From the NCBI RefSeq assembly GCF_002056295.1, contig NZ_CP020100.1, positions 3,061,501 through 3,125,500 on the forward strand: a DNA stretch of 64,000 nucleotides, read 5' to 3'. Of the stretch, positions 9,398 through 17,176 are shown piece by piece. The notes under the pieces were generated by a model. That model was not told where the DNA came from, ran no database searches, and saw nothing but the letters and a program-made list of their open reading frames with translations. A program made the position numbers and the translations under genes. This DNA comes from Halopseudomonas phragmitis. Its GTDB lineage: Bacteria; Pseudomonadota; Gammaproteobacteria; Pseudomonadales; Pseudomonadaceae. Every line of letters begins with the position of its first letter. Position 1 is the stretch's first letter.

Positions 9398-9462
9398 CCT
9401 TCGCGCTCGCAGAGCGCTCCTGTCTTGAATGCCCGGGCAGGAGCGGCCTGCGGCCGCGAAGG
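9398..9462. repeat. REP doublet (two inverted 25-nt REP units)
   Basis: Two 25-base units face each other across a 15-base spacer. Unit one (9398-9422) reads CCTTCGCG-CTCGCAGAG-CGCTCCTG. Unit two (9438-9462), read on the minus strand, is CCTTCGCG-GCCGCAGGC-CGCTCCTG. The ends are identical and the differing centre changes are mostly compensatory for a hairpin. This is the usual form of Pseudomonas REP/REPIN elements, spread by a RAYT transposase in trans. It lies between dctP and the ligase gene and may shape relative mRNA levels. Confidence 0.85.
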
Positions 9463-9469
9463 AGCTGAC

Positions 9470-10528
9470 TCAGGCGCAGCGATACGGCGTACCGGCCTTG
9501 GCCATCAGTGCGTTGTATTTCTTGAAAATATCCACCACCCGGGCACAACGCGGGCTGGTCTTGGCGATTTCGTCCCAGAATTTCAGGGCCTCTGCCTCGA
9601 CCGTGGCCCACTCTGCATCAGGAATGGTGGTCAACTGCATCTTGGTGCCTTCCACCCGCAACTGTGCCTCTCCGCCCCAATACCAGTGCTGACGGTAATA
9701 GTTGGAGCTGTCGATGCACAGCTTGAACAGGGTTTTGAGGTGCTCGGGCACTGCATTCCACTTGTCTTCGTTGGCAAAGTAGGAGCCGCACCAGGCGCCG
9801 GAGATGTTGTTGGTCAGGAAGTAGTTGGTCACATCGGCCCAACCCACCGTGTAGTCTTCGGTAATACCCGACCAGGCAATGCCATCGAGCTCACCAGTCT
9901 GCACCGCCACTTCCACATCCTCCCAGGGTACGGTGACCGGCACCACGCCGAAGCGTGACAGGAACCGCCCGGCAGTCGGGAAGGTAAAGATCCGCTTGCC
10001 CTTAAGGTCATCGAGCTTGTGAATCGGCTGCACAGTGGCGAAGTTGCACGGGTCCCAAGCTCCCGCGCCGAGCCAGGTCACGCCGCGAACCTCGCCATAA
10101 GCCTCGGCCCAGATTTCATTCAAACCGTATTGTTCGAACAGTACCGGAATGTCCAGGCTGTAGCGCGAGGCGAACGGGAAGTAGCCACCGAACACGGAAA
10201 TATCCACCGGCGCGGCAATCGAGTCGTCGTCGCTTTGCACCGCATCAATGGTGCCGCGCTGCATAGCCCGGAACAGCTCGCCGGTCGGCACCAACTGATC
10301 GGCAAAATACAGCTGGATTTCCATTTCCCCGTTGGCAGCCTTGTTGAAGGCATCAATAGAAGGCTTGATCACGTGCTCGGCCAGGGCTGGCCCGGCATAG
10401 GTCTGCAATCGCCAGGTGATCTTGCGGGGTTCCTGAGCGTAAATGTGGGCGCTGCCGAGGGCAGCGGTACCCACCGCTGCGCCGCCGGTTATGGCCGCTT
10501 TCTTCAAAAACTCGCGTCTGCTGCTCAT
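9470..10528 (-). CDS. dctP: TRAP transporter substrate-binding protein
   Basis: 352-residue periplasmic solute receptor of the DctP/TakP kind. The N-terminus SSRREFLKKAAITGGAAVG is a twin-arginine signal with cleavage expected after the alanine-rich stretch near YAQ. TRAP receptors capture a substrate, usually carrying a carboxylate, and hand it to the DctQM membrane pair. GGAGG sits six bases upstream of the ATG, an excellent ribosome site. It follows the large permease gene by about 150 bases and precedes the ligase gene by 102. That order makes it the uptake arm of the catabolic operon. Ligand identity is not visible. The TAT signal is common in this subgroup. Confidence 0.9.
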   Translation of the reverse strand: MSSRREFLKKAAITGGAAVGTAALGSAHIYAQEPRKITWRLQTYAGPALAEHVIKPSIDAFNKAANGEMEIQLYFADQLVPTGELFRAMQRGTIDAVQSDDDSIAAPVDISVFGGYFPFASRYSLDIPVLFEQYGLNEIWAEAYGEVRGVTWLGAGAWDPCNFATVQPIHKLDDLKGKRIFTFPTAGRFLSRFGVVPVTVPWEDVEVAVQTGELDGIAWSGITEDYTVGWADVTNYFLTNNISGAWCGSYFANEDKWNAVPEHLKTLFKLCIDSSNYYRQHWYWGGEAQLRVEGTKMQLTTIPDAEWATVEAEALKFWDEIAKTSPRCARVVDIFKKYNALMAKAGTPYRCA

Positions 10529-10681
10529 GCTGTCACCTCCAAAAAGTCGAACTCAATGTCGTCTACCGCATGGTCAGGCAGCCCGCTGGCTACCTGGTGC
10601 GTGAGGTCGTGGCATGAACAGCCAATCGATGCCTGGCCTTCGCGCAAAGCGCCGACTACTCGGCTGGCGCGCAAGTTGTTG

Positions 10682-12007
10682 CTATCGCCCGTAATGCCAT
10701 TGCGGCAACCACAGCGCCAACTGTGGGAAGACCATCACCAGCACCAGAGCAATCACCATCACCAACACAAAGGGGGTGATGGACATATAAATGTCACGCA
10801 ATGACACCTCGGGAGGCGCCATCGCCCGCATCAAGAATAAGTTATAGCCGAATGGTGGCGTCATATAGGCAATCTGACAGGTAATGGTGTACAGCACGCC
10901 ATACCAGATCAGATCAAAACCCAAAGCGCCGACCAGCGGTACATACAGTGGGGCGACGATGACCAGCATCGCGGTATCGTCCAGAAACATGCCCATAAGG
11001 ATGAAAGACAACTGCATCAGAATCAGCACCTGCCAGGCGGTCAGATCCAGCCGCTCGATAAAGAAGTGCTCAATCGCCCGCACTGCCCCAAGCCCGTCGA
11101 ACACCGCTCCAAAACACAAGGCTGCGAGAATGATCCACATAAACATGCAGGTAATGGCCAGGGTCTTGCGCATGGTTTCTTCCAGCACCCGGCGGTTAAG
11201 CCTGCGTTTGACCAGCGCCGCCAGTGTGGCAGCCGTGGCCCCCACCGCCGAGCTTTCAACCAAACTGGTGTACCCCATGAGAAACAGGCCTGTCATGGAG
11301 AAGAAGATGAACAACGGCACAATACCGGCCGACAACAGCCGAAACTTTTCACCCCAACTGATTTGCCGGCGCTCCTCTTCCGCCAGTACTGGCCCCAGAT
11401 GCGGCTGCAGACGGCAGCGAATGGCAATGTAGAGAATGAACAGTCCAGCCATGATCAACCCGGGGAACACCCCGGCCAGCCATAGCTGCCCGACCGGCTG
11501 ACGGGCGATCATGCCGTAGAGCACCAGTACCACACTGGGCGGGATCAGAATGCCCAGCGAACTGCCAGCCTGGATCACCCCTGTGACCATTATCTTGTCA
11601 TAACCGCGTCGCAACAATTCGGGCAAGGCGATACTGGCACCGATCGCCATACCTGCCACGCTCAGGCCGTTCATCGCCGAGATCGCCACCATCAAGGCAA
11701 TGGTGCCGATAGCCAGACCACCATGCACCGGCCCCATCCAGACATGGAACATTCGGTATAGATCTTCAGCCAGACCCGACTCGGACAGCATATAGCCCAT
11801 GTAGATAAACAGCGGCAGAGTCAGCAACGGATACCAGCGCATCAGCTTCATTGCCGCGCTGAACGCCATCTCTGAGCCACCGTCACCCCACAACCAGAAG
11901 GCAGCCACCACCGCGACAAAGCCAATGGCACCAAAAACCCGTTTCCCGGTAATCAGCAACAGCATCATGCTGCTGAACATCAGCAAGGCAATAACTTCAT
12001 AACTCAT
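10682..12007 (-). CDS. dctM: TRAP transporter large permease subunit
   Basis: 441-residue, twelve-or-so-helix DctM subunit, the sodium-coupled transporting part of a TRAP system. The start is set at MSYEVIALLMFSSMMLLLITG: this ATG overlaps the dctQ stop as ATGA, and the 64 codons open upstream are charged, out-of-family sequence lying inside dctQ. Typical segments are the N-terminal LITGKRVFGAIG, the GLSVAGMAIGASIALPELLRRGYD loop and the SSLGILIPPSVVLVLYG segment. It acts with DctQ and DctP in the inner membrane. A 154-base non-coding stretch separates it from dctP; I see no clear hairpin there. Confidence 0.92.
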   Translation of the reverse strand: MSYEVIALLMFSSMMLLLITGKRVFGAIGFVAVVAAFWLWGDGGSEMAFSAAMKLMRWYPLLTLPLFIYMGYMLSESGLAEDLYRMFHVWMGPVHGGLAIGTIALMVAISAMNGLSVAGMAIGASIALPELLRRGYDKIMVTGVIQAGSSLGILIPPSVVLVLYGMIARQPVGQLWLAGVFPGLIMAGLFILYIAIRCRLQPHLGPVLAEEERRQISWGEKFRLLSAGIVPLFIFFSMTGLFLMGYTSLVESSAVGATAATLAALVKRRLNRRVLEETMRKTLAITCMFMWIILAALCFGAVFDGLGAVRAIEHFFIERLDLTAWQVLILMQLSFILMGMFLDDTAMLVIVAPLYVPLVGALGFDLIWYGVLYTITCQIAYMTPPFGYNLFLMRAMAPPEVSLRDIYMSITPFVLVMVIALVLVMVFPQLALWLPQWHYGR

Positions 12008-12513
12008 TCGAGCGGTTTCCCCCAGGCTACGGCTACGTCCTTGAAGAAGGTGGAAATCGCCTGCAACAACATCAGCGCCACACCGATGGTCATGATGATC
12101 TTGATCGGCGCCATTCGCGGCGACCAGGACGAGAAGCTGGTTTCGTTGTATTCCAGGGCGTAGTACGACGAAGAAATTCCGCCGTAGAGCAGAAAGCACA
12201 GATAAACAATCAGCAGAATGATAGTGAAGGCATCAATCACAGCCCGCGTGCGTGACGACCAGCGGCTATAGAGCAAATCCATTCGCACATGGGAGCCAAG
12301 CTGCATGGAGTAGGCACCGCCAATCAGGAAATAGCCGACCATCAGAAACTGGGCGGTTTCCATGGTCCAGAGTGCCGGAGTGAAGAAGGTTTTGCTGATC
12401 GATGAGTACAACAGCACACCAATCATGACGAATATCAGGTACATCGTGCATCGGCCAATAAACCGATTCATCGCATCCACTGCCCGCACGTACCATCGAA
12501 TCGCCTTTGGCAT
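12004..12513 (-). CDS. dctQ: TRAP transporter small permease subunit
   Basis: 169-residue DctQ subunit with four predicted membrane helices (about residues 22-42, 57-80, 95-118 and 140-162), the usual size and topology. It binds and orients the large permease. It is the first gene of the seven-gene minus-strand operon, so the operon promoter should lie in the 65 bases between it and the divergent DUF3820 gene. No obvious operator was seen there. Its stop overlaps the dctM start by four bases (ATGA), which supports coupled translation. Confidence 0.9.
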   Translation of the reverse strand: MPKAIRWYVRAVDAMNRFIGRCTMYLIFVMIGVLLYSSISKTFFTPALWTMETAQFLMVGYFLIGGAYSMQLGSHVRMDLLYSRWSSRTRAVIDAFTIILLIVYLCFLLYGGISSSYYALEYNETSFSSWSPRMAPIKIIMTIGVALMLLQAISTFFKDVAVAWGKPLE

Positions 12514-12578
12514 TGGCGCCTCGCCCGTTGTCGTCGTATGAATGCAATATAGACGAGGCTAAAGATATTCGAGGCATA

Positions 12579-12830
12579 ATGAGCGCAAACTTGATTCAGG
12601 CCAGCGTAATGAACCCCGAAGACCTTTCCCTGCTAGTCACCCGCCAGATGCCCTTTGGCAAATATCAGGGTCGGCTGATCGCTGACCTGCCCGGCCATTA
12701 TCTGGGCTGGTTTGCCCGTTCTGGCTTTCCCAAGGGTGAGCTTGGCCGGCTGCTGGCCCTGATGCATGAAATCGACCACAACGGCCTGAACGCCCTGCTC
12801 GAGCCGCTGCGCAAGAATGCTCGCCGCTGA
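12579..12830 (+). CDS. DUF3820 family protein
   Basis: 83-residue protein with the DUF3820 (PF12843) signature: MPFGKYQGRLIADLPGHYLGWFARSGFPKGELGRLLALMHEIDHNGL. The family is annotated as a putative quorum-sensing-regulated virulence factor from a Pseudomonas structure; the biochemical role is unknown. The start at MSANLIQ is chosen for GAGG five bases upstream. A later ATG (MNPEDL, 12609) gives the shorter form found in relatives, and a longer frame to 12507 is unlikely. Its TGA directly abuts the TCA that is the stop of the convergent membrane gene, leaving no space for a terminator. Confidence 0.85.
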   Translation: MSANLIQASVMNPEDLSLLVTRQMPFGKYQGRLIADLPGHYLGWFARSGFPKGELGRLLALMHEIDHNGLNALLEPLRKNARR

Positions 12831-13979
12831 TCAGCGGCGACCAAAGATGTGAAAACGCGGTGCCAGTTCGGCGCTGTCGTAGGCTGCGGCCAAGGCATCA
12901 TCACGGTGCCCGGCGGCCTGATCCAGCAATGCCCGCCATTGCCCCTTGAGCTTTGCACGCAGCAGATCCTGTTGCTCGGCCAGACCGGCATACAAGGCCT
13001 GCTCCTGATCATCGCGCAACATGGCTTCCTCGGCCTTGAGCACAGCAAAGTCGGTGACCACTATGGTGCCTGCCGCAGTCATGAACACCACCGCCCCCGT
13101 TGCCAATGCTCCAGGCCCACTCGGAGAAGTAGCCACTGCTGCCGCCCCACCGCTGCTGATCGCAGCACTCAGTCTGGGCGCCAGCCGGGCGGCATAGCCA
13201 CTGAGAATCAGCCGTGCGCTCTGCAAGGCCGGCAGACTCGCCAGACGCGGCAACAAGGCCCGGCGGGCCAGCAGTCCAAGGCTACCAACACCAGCCACCG
13301 CCGAAGCCTGGGCGCTGATCTGCCAGCGCTGAACATCACGCTCGCCTGGGCCAAAGGCCCGGTTTATCGCCCGATCAATATCCACGCTGACCGGCTTGTC
13401 CTTGTCGCCCAGCACTACCTGCTGTTCGGCAAAGTTCGCGACCAGCCGCTGGCGCAGGGCCGTGCCCTGCTCTGCCAAACGGCGTGACAACTCCTGGGTC
13501 AAGGCCTGATCGAACTCGGCAAAGTGCTGCTGCGCGCCACTGTGTTCGAACAGATAACGGTACAGCCGCTCACTTGTGCCCGACTCGAGTTGACCGGTCA
13601 CGGCCAGATACAGTCGGGTGTAGGAGCCAGGTAACGAGTAATACCAGTCCAGATAGGCCGGCACGGCCTGCTCGGCGCGGTCAAACCCCTGGGCTAGCCA
13701 CAGATCGATCCAGGTCTGCATATCCTGGTCAAGCTTGCTGGCATGCTCGGCGCTCAGCGCCTCGAGTTGCTGATTGAAAGCCCGCAGGGTCTTGCCATCG
13801 AGTAGTAGTTGACGATCATCGACCAGTACCGCAAACACCTGATTGTCGGCCAGTTGAGCACTCAGGCTGCGCAACCCCCAACTCAACAGCGCAAAAACCA
13901 GCAACACGCCGAGCAGACTGAGCAACAGCCACTGCCCGCGGCCAGACCTCAAACGTGTTGCAAAATCCAAATCAGTCAT
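12831..13979 (-). CDS. Membrane protein of unknown function
   Basis: 382 residues, no family recognised. One membrane helix lies near the N-terminus (about 17-38, WLLLSLLGVLLVFALLSWGL). A long charged, probably helical, periplasmic stretch follows, then a Gly/Ala-rich hydrophobic part (about 225-335) that may hold one or two more helices. It overlaps the upstream membrane gene by eight bases (ATGACTGA), so the two form a translationally coupled pair. The motif VVTDFAVLKAEEAMLRDDQE near the C-terminus looks conserved in kind. A paired envelope function is likely, but no activity can be named. Confidence 0.6.
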   Translation of the reverse strand: MTDLDFATRLRSGRGQWLLLSLLGVLLVFALLSWGLRSLSAQLADNQVFAVLVDDRQLLLDGKTLRAFNQQLEALSAEHASKLDQDMQTWIDLWLAQGFDRAEQAVPAYLDWYYSLPGSYTRLYLAVTGQLESGTSERLYRYLFEHSGAQQHFAEFDQALTQELSRRLAEQGTALRQRLVANFAEQQVVLGDKDKPVSVDIDRAINRAFGPGERDVQRWQISAQASAVAGVGSLGLLARRALLPRLASLPALQSARLILSGYAARLAPRLSAAISSGGAAAVATSPSGPGALATGAVVFMTAAGTIVVTDFAVLKAEEAMLRDDQEQALYAGLAEQQDLLRAKLKGQWRALLDQAAGHRDDALAAAYDSAELAPRFHIFGRR

Positions 13980-14748
13980 GATGCTTCTCCCGCCGGTTCA
14001 GCAGCGCATCAGAACCCACCAGCACCCGGACCCAGGCCCACAGAAAGGTCGCGGTGGTCAACAGCAACAGACTCCAGCCCAATATGGCGAGCAAGCCTCC
14101 GGTTTCGACATCACCCAAGGTGTTCTGTAGCGCCCACATCAGCGTCAGATCGAGCAGTTGATACAACCGCTCAAGCACACCAAACAGCATCAGCGCCCGC
14201 TGCTCGGTATCCAGATTAACAGCCATGGCCCGATCCCAGGGCAACCCGATCATGTCCGGTTGTGACAGGGCCAGAGCCAGCAGCAGATAGCCCAGCATCA
14301 GTGCTACCGTGGCTACCGGCACCAACAGTCGCCGCCCCAGAGCCGCCAACGCCTGCGGTTTGACATGGGCCTGCAGGCGCTGGCGCATAAACACAGTCAG
14401 CCAGGCCAGTAACGGCATCGCCAACAGCAACACAGCCCAAAGCGCGGCTGGCAACAGGCTCAGTTTGACCAGCATCAGCAGCCCCAACCCAATGGCCAGC
14501 AGCAGATTCCAGCCAACCATCAACACGCCGCCACGCAACAGCCGGTGCCAGGGTGAGCTTTCCAACAGGTACTGACCCAGCCAGGTCGCCCGTCGCAACC
14601 GGGCAGACTCCAGACAACCGGTGAAAATCAGCCAGGCGACCAGTCCCCACAGCGGCAGAAACAAGCCACTGCGCCAAGGCTCCGGTAGCCACGTCCACAA
14701 CAGCAGCACTGTGACAATCACTACATAATGGGCGGGCAAATAGTGCAA
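13972..14748 (-). CDS. Polytopic membrane protein of unknown function, TTG start
   Basis: 258 residues with about six hydrophobic helices; no family recognised. The start is a TTG, supported by GGAG seven bases upstream (within CCGGAGCCCG); no in-frame ATG is available before the first helix. It is first in a two-gene unit with the following membrane gene, whose start lies inside its stop region. It is divergent from the AI-2E family transporter gene with 77 bases between starts. The charged C-terminus (LLNRREKHHD) probably faces the cytoplasm. Confidence 0.6.
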   Translation of the reverse strand: MHYLPAHYVVIVTVLLLWTWLPEPWRSGLFLPLWGLVAWLIFTGCLESARLRRATWLGQYLLESSPWHRLLRGGVLMVGWNLLLAIGLGLLMLVKLSLLPAALWAVLLLAMPLLAWLTVFMRQRLQAHVKPQALAALGRRLLVPVATVALMLGYLLLALALSQPDMIGLPWDRAMAVNLDTEQRALMLFGVLERLYQLLDLTLMWALQNTLGDVETGGLLAILGWSLLLLTTATFLWAWVRVLVGSDALLNRREKHHD

Positions 14749-14825
14749 GAGCGGGCTCCGGTGGTGTGTCGGCCATGATTAATCATTATCATGGCGGCAG
14801 TTTACGATCCCGTACAGGACCCAAT

Positions 14826-15884
14826 ATGAGCAATTCCCCCGCAGAGACAGGCAGGCCCTTTTCCACCACTTGGCTGTGGCTAATGGGGGCCGCCGCTGTG
14901 GTGATTGTCCTGGCCGGCCTCAAGGCCATCAGTTCAATCGTCACCCCATTTCTGCTGGCCGCCTTTCTGGCCATCATCTGTGCACCACCGCTGACCTGGA
15001 TGCAACGTCGTGGGGTACCCAGCCCGCTCTCGGTACTAATCCTGTTCTCTGTGGTAGGTCTGACCTTTTTTCTGCTGTTTCTGGCACTCAAAGATGCAGC
15101 AGAAAGTCTGGCGACCCACGCCCCGCTGTACCAAGCGCGATTCTCTGGCTGGATGAACGATCTGCGTCAGCTGCTGGCCAACCGCGGGCTACCGCCGGAA
15201 CTGCTGCCCCAGAGTCTGCCTCTACCCGCCACGGCCACCATCACCGGCGCTGCACGCGGTATCGCCGGCGGGCTGGGGCAATTCACCGCCAGCACCCTGC
15301 TGGTGCTGTTGGCGTTCATGTTCCTCCTGCTCGAAGAGCGGACCCTTTCTGACAAGCTCAATGCCGCCTTCCCCGATCGCCCCCGCGCCCGGGTCCGAGC
15401 CCGGCGTTTCCTGCGCTCGGTTTACCGCTACCTGCTGATCAAGACCGCCGCCAGCACCACCACCGGTCTACTGGTCGGCATTGGCCTTGCGCTGATCGGT
15501 GTGGAGTTCGCTGTGCTCTGGGGGATTGTTGCCGGACTGCTGAACTTCATCCCGACCATTGGCTCAATCATCGCCGCTGTGCCGGCGGTTCTGGTTGCGC
15601 TGCTGGGGCTGGGCATTACCGAGGCCATCATAGTGCTGGGCATGTATGTGGCAATCAACACCATCATCGGCAATATCCTTGAGCCACGCCTAATGGGCCG
15701 CTCGCTGGGGCTGTCACCACTGGTGGTGCTGGTATCACTGCTGGTCTGGGGCTTTGTGTTCGGCCCAGTCGGCATGCTGCTGTCGATCCCGTTGACCATG
15801 ATCGCCAAGCTTGCCCTGGACGCTTCACCACAAACTCGCTGGGCGGGCATTCTGATGAGTGATCAGGTGCGTAAACCACGCTGA
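14826..15884 (+). CDS. AI-2E family transporter (TqsA/PerM-like)
   Basis: 352-residue inner-membrane protein of the AI-2E exporter (UPF0118/PerM) family. The family includes TqsA, which exports autoinducer-2, and several sodium/proton antiporters, so substrate is open. About eight helices are visible, with the conserved segments APPLTWMQRRGVP and the C-terminal NTIIGNILEPRLMGRSLGLSPLVVLVSLLVWG. The start at MSNSPAETGRP has AGGA six bases upstream; the longer frame from 14766 adds a polar, unlike-family extension. It stands alone, divergent from the two unknown membrane genes and convergent with the DUF4105 gene, 15 bases away. Confidence 0.88.
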   Translation: MSNSPAETGRPFSTTWLWLMGAAAVVIVLAGLKAISSIVTPFLLAAFLAIICAPPLTWMQRRGVPSPLSVLILFSVVGLTFFLLFLALKDAAESLATHAPLYQARFSGWMNDLRQLLANRGLPPELLPQSLPLPATATITGAARGIAGGLGQFTASTLLVLLAFMFLLLEERTLSDKLNAAFPDRPRARVRARRFLRSVYRYLLIKTAASTTTGLLVGIGLALIGVEFAVLWGIVAGLLNFIPTIGSIIAAVPAVLVALLGLGITEAIIVLGMYVAINTIIGNILEPRLMGRSLGLSPLVVLVSLLVWGFVFGPVGMLLSIPLTMIAKLALDASPQTRWAGILMSDQVRKPR

Positions 15885-15899
15885 GCGCGGTGTAACGCC

Positions 15900-16916
15900 C
15901 TACTCGTCAGATGCCTGATCCCAGCCCGGCACCCCACGGCGAATCAAACGGGAGAAATCCGGGTCGGAGCCGGCCTGGATTGCCCGCTCGGTAATGCGTC
16001 CGCGCTGGCGCAGCTCCTCGAGGTTATAGCCTTTCTCCAGCCCATCAAGCTGCTTAATGTACTCAGGCAGGTAGCCTGTCAGCAGCAAGCGATAATCGCG
16101 TGGCAGGTGCGGCAGAATCTTGCGCGCCATGCCAAACACCAGAGTTGTACAGTTGGGGCTGATGGTGTGGTAGAAGCGCGGTTCGGCTGCCAGCCGGTTG
16201 GCTTCGTCCACGAATGATAATAGCAAGGCACGACCATCACGCGGGTTGAGCCCGATCCTGTAGAGATAGGCGTCCTCATCCCGCACATTGGTCCTGACTC
16301 GCACCGCATCACGCTCGTCGGTAGCAATGATGCTCAATTCGAACTGCTTGAAGAACCCGCCAATTTCGGAGAATTCTTCGCCTCGCTCACGGCGAATCTC
16401 CACGCTGAATACCACGAACTGCCCATCATCAAAACCGAAGGAAACCAGCACATGGGCAATCGCCCGGCGCCCCCAGTAAGAGGTGATCATGTCTACGCTG
16501 TGCAATCGGCTCAGATCGTATTCGCGACTCTCCCAGCGAATGTCGTAGTCCTGGGGTGTGCGCCAGTCGAAATTGCGGACATTATGCAGAGTCAGGCGGT
16601 CACCCTGTACTTCGCCGGTGGTGATGTGCGCCAGATCATCGGCCCAGTCGCGCTCACCGGAGGGTTTGAGCGTATGCCACCAAGCCAACAGCGCTGCGAA
16701 CATCAGCCCATATACCAGCAGCACCAGCCAGGGACGCCCGTTCCACAGCAGCGCCACCAGGACCATCATGGCCAGACACCAGCCAGCCATCAAAAGCAGT
16801 CGCGGCAATGTTCCCCAAGCCTGTTGAAAGTACAACGCCAGCATCGCCCAGACGCTACTGGTCAGCAACACAGTGCTAAGTAGCAGCAACAGCAGAGTTC
16901 TCAACATTCGCCCCAC
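15900..16916 (-). CDS. DUF4105 (Lnb N-terminal-like) membrane protein
   Basis: 338 residues. Two or three N-terminal hydrophobic helices (about 5-28, 37-57, 62-80) are followed by a soluble DUF4105 domain (about 95-330), the family related to the periplasmic N-terminal domain of Lnb proteins. Recognisable parts are NVRNFDWRTPQDYDIRWE, SYWGRRAIAHVLVSFGF and the Cys in TISPNCTTLVF, where the family keeps a conserved cysteine that suggests a papain-like active site. The catalytic activity is unproved. A second ATG three codons in is an equally good start. Confidence 0.8.
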   Translation of the reverse strand: MGRMLRTLLLLLLSTVLLTSSVWAMLALYFQQAWGTLPRLLLMAGWCLAMMVLVALLWNGRPWLVLLVYGLMFAALLAWWHTLKPSGERDWADDLAHITTGEVQGDRLTLHNVRNFDWRTPQDYDIRWESREYDLSRLHSVDMITSYWGRRAIAHVLVSFGFDDGQFVVFSVEIRRERGEEFSEIGGFFKQFELSIIATDERDAVRVRTNVRDEDAYLYRIGLNPRDGRALLLSFVDEANRLAAEPRFYHTISPNCTTLVFGMARKILPHLPRDYRLLLTGYLPEYIKQLDGLEKGYNLEELRQRGRITERAIQAGSDPDFSRLIRRGVPGWDQASDE

Positions 16917-17112
16917 GATCCCAAAAACGAAGCAGCAAACATATCAGGCTTTGCCGGCAAATTCCCTTGTGGCTCCGGTAAATAGCCAACAACATCAACA
17001 AAGCCTCCCAGACAACAGCGATAAGAACCAAATGGTCAAATATTGACTTAGTGGCAATATCTAAGCTTTTAGCCACAAACTGTCCCAAAAAACACAGAAG
17101 ATCGTTGCAAGA

Positions 17113-17118
17113 TATAAT
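17113..17118 (+). promoter_or_regulatory. Probable -10 box of fadL
   Basis: A perfect TATAAT in an AT-rich tract about 60 bases before the fadL start. No good -35 hexamer is found 16-18 bases upstream. The surrounding 260-base gap (16917-17176) otherwise holds no gene I can support. Confidence 0.35.
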
Positions 17119-17176
17119 CTTGGCTTTTATTTCACCATGCTTTAGCCTCCCCGGTCCGCAAAACCGGAGTGATTCA

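Noticed and set aside
9368..9469. Possible riboswitch before the glutamine-synthetase-like gene
   Set aside because: The structure is explained fully by two inverted REP units; no glutamine riboswitch core was seen.
10529..10681. Small gene between dctM and dctP
   Set aside because: No frame with a ribosome site or conserved look was found in the 153 bases.
16876..17088. 70-codon hydrophobic frame between the DUF4105 and fadL genes
   Set aside because: It begins at a TTG without a clear ribosome site, overlaps DUF4105 out of frame, and lies in AT-rich regulatory DNA.
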